From: Chryseolinea serpens
GTDB lineage: Bacteria; Bacteroidota; Bacteroidia; Cytophagales; Cyclobacteriaceae
Length of the DNA: 64,000 nucleotides
NCBI RefSeq assembly: GCF_900129725.1
Contig: NZ_FQWQ01000001.1
Span: forward strand, 1,302,001 to 1,366,000
Direction: 5' to 3'
The translations under genes were made by a program, and so were the position numbers. The notes under the pieces were generated by a model. That model saw nothing but the letters and a program-made list of their open reading frames with translations, made no database searches and had not been told where the DNA came from. This document shows, piece after piece, positions 59,651 to 64,000 of the stretch. Each line of letters starts with the position of its first letter. Within the stretch, counting starts at the first letter, position 1.

Positions 59651-60179
59651 AGTACGTTGATTCCTTTAATAACTTAGCCTGCAACAGGCTCTTCGCCCGC
59701 GCAAACTGCGACTTCGATGTTCCCTCCGATATCCCCAATGACTCTGCTATTTCTTTATGGCTGTAGCCCTCGATGGCAAAGAGGTTGAACACGATCTGGC
59801 ATCCCTGCGGCAGGGCTTGGATCATCTCCAGCAACTGGGTAAAGTGGATCCCGGAAATGCTCATTTCTTCTTCGGGCAGGTTGATCTCCGCCACGTCCAC
59901 CATCGGATAGAGGTATAGTTTTTTGCGCTGAACATTTAGGGCTGTGTTCACCATAATGCGCGTGATCCAGGTCTCCAGTTTTGCTTCCTGGCGGAAGTCC
60001 TTTATGCCCTGAAATACTTTTACAAACCCCTCCTGCAAGATGTCTTCCGCTTCGGCGGTTGTTTTCGAATAACGGAGGCATACTACCAGCATTTTTCGGC
60101 AATAGCGGTCATACAAAGCTTTTTGGAAAGCCCTGTTGCCTTTGCGACATCCCTCAATGAGTTCTTGTTCGCTGAGCAT
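59622..60179 (-). CDS. ECF-type RNA polymerase sigma factor
   Basis: 185 aa. Sigma region 2 with TAEAEDILQEGFVKVFQGI and region 4 helix-turn-helix with GYSHKEIAESLGISEGTSKSQFARAK; length and gap between them are those of ECF sigma factors. It controls an envelope-linked regulon when released from the membrane protein encoded next, whose ATG lies 29 bases inside its 3' end. The divergent T9SS plug gene starts 79 bases upstream. Confidence 0.95.
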   Translation of the reverse strand: MLSEQELIEGCRKGNRAFQKALYDRYCRKMLVVCLRYSKTTAEAEDILQEGFVKVFQGIKDFRQEAKLETWITRIMVNTALNVQRKKLYLYPMVDVAEINLPEEEMSISGIHFTQLLEMIQALPQGCQIVFNLFAIEGYSHKEIAESLGISEGTSKSQFARAKSLLQAKLLKESTYYERYGEAKI

Positions 60180-60258
60180 GTACCCTTATAATTCCGCCAT
60201 TTTACACATTAGACACCCGCATTAACGGAAAAGTTGGAAATGGTTATCTTTAACGCCA

Positions 60259-61536
60259 ATGAAGTATAGCTATCTTTTCCTGCTGTGTGCCAGCCTGACG
60301 GCCTGCACACCCATCTCACAAAGTTCGTCGAATTCCACCGGTAATACTAAAGTACTGAGGCTGTTGGACTTTGCCTACGAACCCCAGATCAAAACCATCC
60401 AGTTGGGCCCTACCGGCGCCCCCGCCGCACCCGCGGTGACGGCCCTCGGACAATGGAACCTGCTGCTTCAATTCGACGACCTGCGCCCCGAGCGCGACAC
60501 CTACTATGTAAAATTTGTCCACTGCAACCACGACTGGACCAAATCCGACCTGCAGGACCTGGATTTTCTAGAAACCTACAACGAGTTTCCCATCAATAAC
60601 TCCGAGTTCTCGGTCGATACCCACATTCCCTTTGTACACTACTGGGTAGGCCTGCCCGGGGTGAAGATCCCCGGCAACTATGTGGCTGTCGTCTACCGCG
60701 GGAGTGATAAGGGCGACATCGTGTTGAGCAAGCGTTTCATGGTGTTTGATTCGCAGGTGAGCTTCACCAGCAACGGCAACCTGCTGGGTCCGGGCACCGT
60801 GGCCAACCTGAACCAGCAGCTCAATTTCAGCATCAGCTATCAAAATCTCGACATCAACAACCCGCTGATCGACGTGCATGTGAACATCCGCCAGAACCAG
60901 CGGTGGGACAATATGGCCAGCGACATCAAGCCCAGTTTCGTTCATGACATTGAAAAAGAACTGGAATACCGCTTCTTCGACGAGTCTAAAATGTTCCGGG
61001 GCGGCAACGAGTTCCGTTTTTTTGACCTGCGCTCGCTCAACTATCCGGGCCGGAACGTCGCCTATGTGGACAAAAAGCAAAAGCCTTTCGACGCCTTCGT
61101 CGCCAAAGACAAAAGCCGCAACGGCGAATCCTACGCGCAATACAACGATCTCGACGGTGGCTACAACATCGACAATCTGGACTACAACAAGGAGCTGGCC
61201 TATTCCAACTATGTGAATGTGAATTTCTCGTTGTCCAGCCCGCCCGTGAGCGGCGACGTGTACGTGACGGGTGCCTTCAACTACTGGAACCTGAACCAGG
61301 AGAACAAGATGCATTACGACTCGGCCAAGAGCCAATATTCAGCCCGCGTTTTGTTAAAGCAAGGCTGGTACGACTATCAATACCTCGTGAAATCATCTAC
61401 CCTGCCCCCCTACTATTTTGAGGGCAGTCATTTTGAAACGGAGAATTATTACGAGATCCTGGTGTATTACAGACCCTTCCAGCCCCGTGCGGACCTGTTG
61501 ATCGGTTATATACGGTTGGATAAGAACCCGCGCTAG
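60259..61536 (+). CDS. DUF5103, type IX secretion system plug protein
   Basis: 425 aa. Lipoprotein-like N-terminus (YLFLLCASLTAC, Cys16), then the DUF5103 body: YYVKFVHCNHDWTKSDLQ, FVHYWVGLPGVKIPGNYVA, SYQNLDINNPLIDVHVNI, FFDLRSLNYPGRNVAYVD and GDVYVTGAFNYWNLN. In Flavobacterium the Plug protein closes the SprA translocon of T9SS when no cargo is present. Here it fits with the T9SS-sorted proteins in the window. A TATCTTTA at 60245-60252 may be its -7 box. It converges on the cas6-like gene with a 4-base overlap. Confidence 0.88.
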   Translation: MKYSYLFLLCASLTACTPISQSSSNSTGNTKVLRLLDFAYEPQIKTIQLGPTGAPAAPAVTALGQWNLLLQFDDLRPERDTYYVKFVHCNHDWTKSDLQDLDFLETYNEFPINNSEFSVDTHIPFVHYWVGLPGVKIPGNYVAVVYRGSDKGDIVLSKRFMVFDSQVSFTSNGNLLGPGTVANLNQQLNFSISYQNLDINNPLIDVHVNIRQNQRWDNMASDIKPSFVHDIEKELEYRFFDESKMFRGGNEFRFFDLRSLNYPGRNVAYVDKKQKPFDAFVAKDKSRNGESYAQYNDLDGGYNIDNLDYNKELAYSNYVNVNFSLSSPPVSGDVYVTGAFNYWNLNQENKMHYDSAKSQYSARVLLKQGWYDYQYLVKSSTLPPYYFEGSHFETENYYEILVYYRPFQPRADLLIGYIRLDKNPR

Positions 61537-62339
61537 GCGTAGTTCATGTCGTGCTGGGGCGCACGGTGGATGGAGTCGTTGTTGGCCACGTCCAGCATGC
61601 CGAAGCCTTTGTGCGTGAAGTAGCCCAATCCATTTTCATAGATGAACTGCTGCACTTCCTTGGCGGCGTATAGCGTGAACGGGAACGTGTAGCCACGCAC
61701 CTCGAACTTGACGTCGTTGTCGTATAACGGATAAATACGCGCAAATTTCTTATGTGAGGCCTGGATACGCTGGATGTAGTCGTGGTCGGCTACGATCTGG
61801 AATTTATAGAATGAGGCCAGTTGTTCGGCCGTGTACTTGCCGGTGGCTTCCATCCGCGAAAGCGTGGCGTCGTAGAGCAGATCGGAGAACTCGTCGCTTT
61901 CGGGCGATACGAATTTCTTGCCGCTCTCGTCGTTGAAGGTGGCCGGGATCACTACGATGGGTGAAATACAGAGAAAGCGCGATTCGTCGGTGATCGTTAC
62001 GGGCTCCTCCTCTTCTACCGATTCGGGCACCAGGTGCATGTTGCCGACGATGACTTCCTTTTGTTCAAAAAGGCGGGCCAGGAAATAGTCCATAAACGCC
62101 TTGTCGGAACAGGCGAACACGAGCGTGACCTTGGCGGAAAAATAATGAAGACCTTTGCGGCTTACTTTGGTCTGACCTTTCAGTCCGGAAAAGTTATACT
62201 GGTTGAATTCCACATAGCTTTTCTCGGGCCCGAATATGAGCAGCCCTTTGATCACTTGCGCCAGCAAGTATTGATGGTGAAATGGAACGTAAGCACCCCT
62301 GTTTTTCAGCGAAAAAATAATTCTGGTTCTCAAACCCAA
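61533..62339 (-). CDS. Stand-alone Cas6-like endoribonuclease (no CRISPR or cas genes nearby)
   Basis: 268 aa from TTG at 62339 (or TTG at 62333); an in-frame TAA lies upstream and there is no ATG or GTG, so a TTG start is forced. RAMP-type ferredoxin-like features: N-terminal IIFSLKNRGAYVPFHHQYLL, with His21/His22 placed like the catalytic His of Cas6; FNQYNFSGLKGQTKV, FSAKVTLVFAC, and the C-terminal glycine-rich GLGYFTHKGFGMLDVA typical of Cas6. In CRISPR loci Cas6 cuts pre-crRNA. No cas gene or repeat array occurs in this window, and the gene lies between the T9SS plug gene and ychF. Confidence 0.78.
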   Translation of the reverse strand: MGLRTRIIFSLKNRGAYVPFHHQYLLAQVIKGLLIFGPEKSYVEFNQYNFSGLKGQTKVSRKGLHYFSAKVTLVFACSDKAFMDYFLARLFEQKEVIVGNMHLVPESVEEEEPVTITDESRFLCISPIVVIPATFNDESGKKFVSPESDEFSDLLYDATLSRMEATGKYTAEQLASFYKFQIVADHDYIQRIQASHKKFARIYPLYDNDVKFEVRGYTFPFTLYAAKEVQQFIYENGLGYFTHKGFGMLDVANNDSIHRAPQHDMNYA

Positions 62340-62457
62340 AAAAGTTAAATGGGGTTAAAAAATTACCGTAGCAAAAAGCCTGCTTAATACTGAATATGAG
62401 CAGTTTATAAAACTAAGAAAAAAACAGAAAGGTTCTAATGAATTTTGAGGGAAAACT

Positions 62458-63555
62458 TTACACGTTGAACCGGAAGTGCATTATGTCACCATCCTCTACC
62501 ACGTATTCCTTGCCTTCAACGGACATTTTACCGGCCTCCTTACAGGCCTGTTCGGTCTTATATTTCTGATAATCAGCCAATTTAATGACTTCCGCGCGGA
62601 TAAAGCCCTTTTCAAAGTCGGTGTGGATCACTCCCGCTGCCTGGGGGGCCTTCCAGCCCTTTTGGATGGTCCAGGCCCGCACTTCTTTTTCGCCGGCGGT
62701 GAAATAAGTGATAAGATCCAATAAATGGTACGAGGCGCGGATGAGCTTATTGAGGCCGGATTCGGTCAGGCCATACTCCTGGAGGAATACTTCGCGGTCT
62801 TCCTGGCTCTCCAACTCGGCTATCTGTGCTTCGATTGCAGCACTGATTACGACCACCTCGGCATTTTCGTGTTGGACGTGGGCTTTCAGCGCATCGACAT
62901 GTTTGTTGCCGGTATGAATGGAGTCCTCCTCCACGTTGGCCACATAGATAACGGGCTTGGCGGTCAATAATTGCAGGTCGGCGACGGCAACTTTATCTTC
63001 CTCGCTCACCTGGAGGGCCCGGGCGTTCTTGCCGGCAAGCAAGGTTTCCCTGTATTGCTGGAGAACGGTCAGCTCTTTCTTCATTTTCACATCGCCGCTT
63101 TTGGCAGCGCGTTCAACGCGGTTGATTTTCTTGTCGATCGACTCCAGGTCTTTCAGTTGCAGCTCGGTGTCGATGATCTCCTTGTCGGAAACGGGATCGA
63201 CGCGGCCGTCAACGTGGACGATATTGTCGTTTTCGAAACAGCGGATCACGTGCACGATGGCATTCACCTCGCGGATGTTGGCCAGGAACTGGTTGCCCAG
63301 CCCCTCCCCTTTGCTGGCACCCTTCACCAGGCCGGCAATGTCCACAAACTCGATGGTAGTGGGTAGCACGCGCTGGGGGTTCACCAGCCCTTCCAGGATC
63401 TTGAGCCGGGGGTCCGGCACGCTGATAATGCCTACGTTGGGCTCTATCGTGCAGAACGGAAAGTTGGCGGCTTCCGCCTTATTGTTGGAAATGGAATTGA
63501 ACAGGGTCGATTTTCCAACGTTTGGCAATCCTACTATTCCGCACTGAAGTCCCAT
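62458..63555 (-). CDS. ychF: Redox-regulated ATPase/GTPase YchF (OLA1 family)
   Basis: 365 aa from ATG at 63555; the longer frame upstream is not conserved. Walker [22 protein letters not shown] (switch), [20 protein letters not shown] (G3), a coiled-coil insertion at about 130-180 and the C-terminal TGS domain ([40 protein letters not shown]). The G4 motif is the altered NxxE type (YVANVEEDS) that gives ATP preference. It binds the ribosome. 118 AT-rich bases separate it from the cas6-like gene. Confidence 0.97.
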   Translation of the reverse strand: MGLQCGIVGLPNVGKSTLFNSISNNKAEAANFPFCTIEPNVGIISVPDPRLKILEGLVNPQRVLPTTIEFVDIAGLVKGASKGEGLGNQFLANIREVNAIVHVIRCFENDNIVHVDGRVDPVSDKEIIDTELQLKDLESIDKKINRVERAAKSGDVKMKKELTVLQQYRETLLAGKNARALQVSEEDKVAVADLQLLTAKPVIYVANVEEDSIHTGNKHVDALKAHVQHENAEVVVISAAIEAQIAELESQEDREVFLQEYGLTESGLNKLIRASYHLLDLITYFTAGEKEVRAWTIQKGWKAPQAAGVIHTDFEKGFIRAEVIKLADYQKYKTEQACKEAGKMSVEGKEYVVEDGDIMHFRFNV

Positions 63556-63702
63556 AAAAAGTCTGTTTCGATAAATTTCAGGCCGCAAATATAACCGCCT
63601 GACGCATACCGGGACACCCCGGGCCCGATTAAATCCTAACGGCCTGCCAGTGGGCTCAAAATGCGGAAAAGAGGGATCCCGGCCAGGAATGTTGCAGAAA
63701 GG

Positions 63703-63738
63703 CCCAAAAACAAAGAAGCCCCCGATTGCTCAGGGGCT
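63703..63738 (-). terminator. Rho-independent terminator after the DUF3276 gene
   Basis: Minus strand: AGCCCC (63738-63733) pairs with GGGGCT (63722-63717) over a 10-base loop and is followed by TCTTTGTTTTTGG. It lies 45 bases past the DUF3276 stop and ahead of ychF. Confidence 0.8.
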
Positions 63739-63782
63739 CCTATGGATTTAGATTAGGTAGGTATGTGTCATTCAGAAAGGTT

Positions 63783-64000
63783 TTAGTCCCACTTGAGTTC
63801 TGTGTCCAGGCCGGGTGTTTTTGCCGTGGTGGTCTCGGCTTCGGCCTCTTCGCGTTCGTGCACGTGATCGAACTGGGTGAAGTCCACATTGGGCATCAGT
63901 TCGTGCTTCACATGGTTTACCGTGTTGTTCAATGCCTCTACGAATTTATTGAAGTCTTCTTTATACAAGAAAATCTTGTGCTTCTCATACGTAAATCCAT
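63783..64000 (-). CDS. DUF3276 (PUR-alpha-like) protein, C-terminal part
   Basis: The minus-strand frame is open to the window edge, so the gene starts outside; 72 codons are visible. The segment FTYEKHKIFLYKEDFNKFVE is the characteristic end of the PUR-like fold of DUF3276, which in Bacteroidota binds single-stranded nucleic acid, followed by an acidic tail (HEREEAEAETTTAKTPG). Stop TAA at 63783. A terminator follows. Confidence 0.85.
   Translation of the reverse strand, partial: GFTYEKHKIFLYKEDFNKFVEALNNTVNHVKHELMPNVDFTQFDHVHEREEAEAETTTAKTPGLDTELKWD

Noticed and set aside
61533-64000. CRISPR array near the Cas6-like gene
   Set aside because: The 118-base gap beside it and all nearby sequence lack repeated units; both neighbours are normal genes.

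Overview
The window looks like ordinary chromosome from a Bacteroidota bacterium, most likely of the order Cytophagales (a Chryseolinea- or Ohtaekwangia-like genome is my guess from gene content; this is inference). Evidence: several secreted proteins end in type IX secretion (T9SS) sorting domains, a T9SS plug protein (DUF5103) and a DUF3276 protein are present, Shine-Dalgarno sequences are essentially absent, and promoter-like sites fit the Bacteroidota TTTG / TAnnTTTG pattern. Base composition is moderately GC-rich. I saw no rRNA, tRNA, prophage, insertion sequence or CRISPR array.

Layout. 1-2.8 kb: 5' part of dnaG (minus, cut by the window edge), then mrp and a NifU-domain gene for Fe-S cluster handling. 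2.9-10.7 kb: a secreted M43 metalloprotease, ddl, two tandemly duplicated PASTA membrane proteins and a T9SS-exported protein. 10.8-13.7 kb: DUF1015, Maf, CPBP-like protein. 13.7-19.9 kb, minus strand: glycosyltransferase, pyrophosphatase, MacA-like adaptor, TolC-like channel, serine dehydratase beta subunit, thymidylate synthase. 20.1-25.5 kb: lipoproteins, DUF4159, a heme-c/FG-GAP lipoprotein and a FUSC-type membrane protein. 25.6-27.8 kb: a BlaI/BlaR-type regulatory pair with a recognisable promoter and palindrome. 27.9-34.9 kb, minus strand: alaS, two small coiled-coil paralogues, gatB, a TlpA-like thioredoxin lipoprotein and a DUF3298 lipoprotein. 35.0-41.3 kb: paired M23 peptidases, CapA-like protein, MerR regulator, DprA, a TPR protein and HMG-CoA lyase. 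41.5-47.1 kb: a DUF1800-DUF1501-barrel-lipoprotein cassette. 47.2-49.8 kb: murB, two very basic histone-H1-like proteins (one only 25 aa), a cluster of small hairpins, dCMP deaminase. 49.9-53.5 kb: DUF2911, unknown protein, DUF1080, META lipoprotein, a perfect 21-bp inverted repeat, sorbosone-dehydrogenase-like lipoprotein. 53.7-64 kb: ABC-F ATPase, a decayed terC remnant, barrel and LVIVD proteins, an ECF sigma factor with its membrane anti-sigma/barrel partner, the T9SS plug protein, a stand-alone Cas6-like protein, ychF and the 3' end of a DUF3276 gene.

How the genes fit together: much of the window serves the cell envelope: peptidoglycan precursor synthesis and remodelling (ddl, murB, PASTA, M23), T9SS export and its cargo, outer-membrane barrels and lipoproteins, and envelope signalling (BlaI/BlaR-like, ECF sigma/anti-sigma). 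The rest is housekeeping (dnaG, alaS, gatB, thyA, ppa, ychF, dprA). The most unusual items are the isolated Cas6-like protein with no cas or CRISPR partners in view, the pair of lysine/alanine-rich proteins next to a triple-hairpin region, the coiled-coil paralogues between alaS and gatB, and the frameshifted terC fragment.
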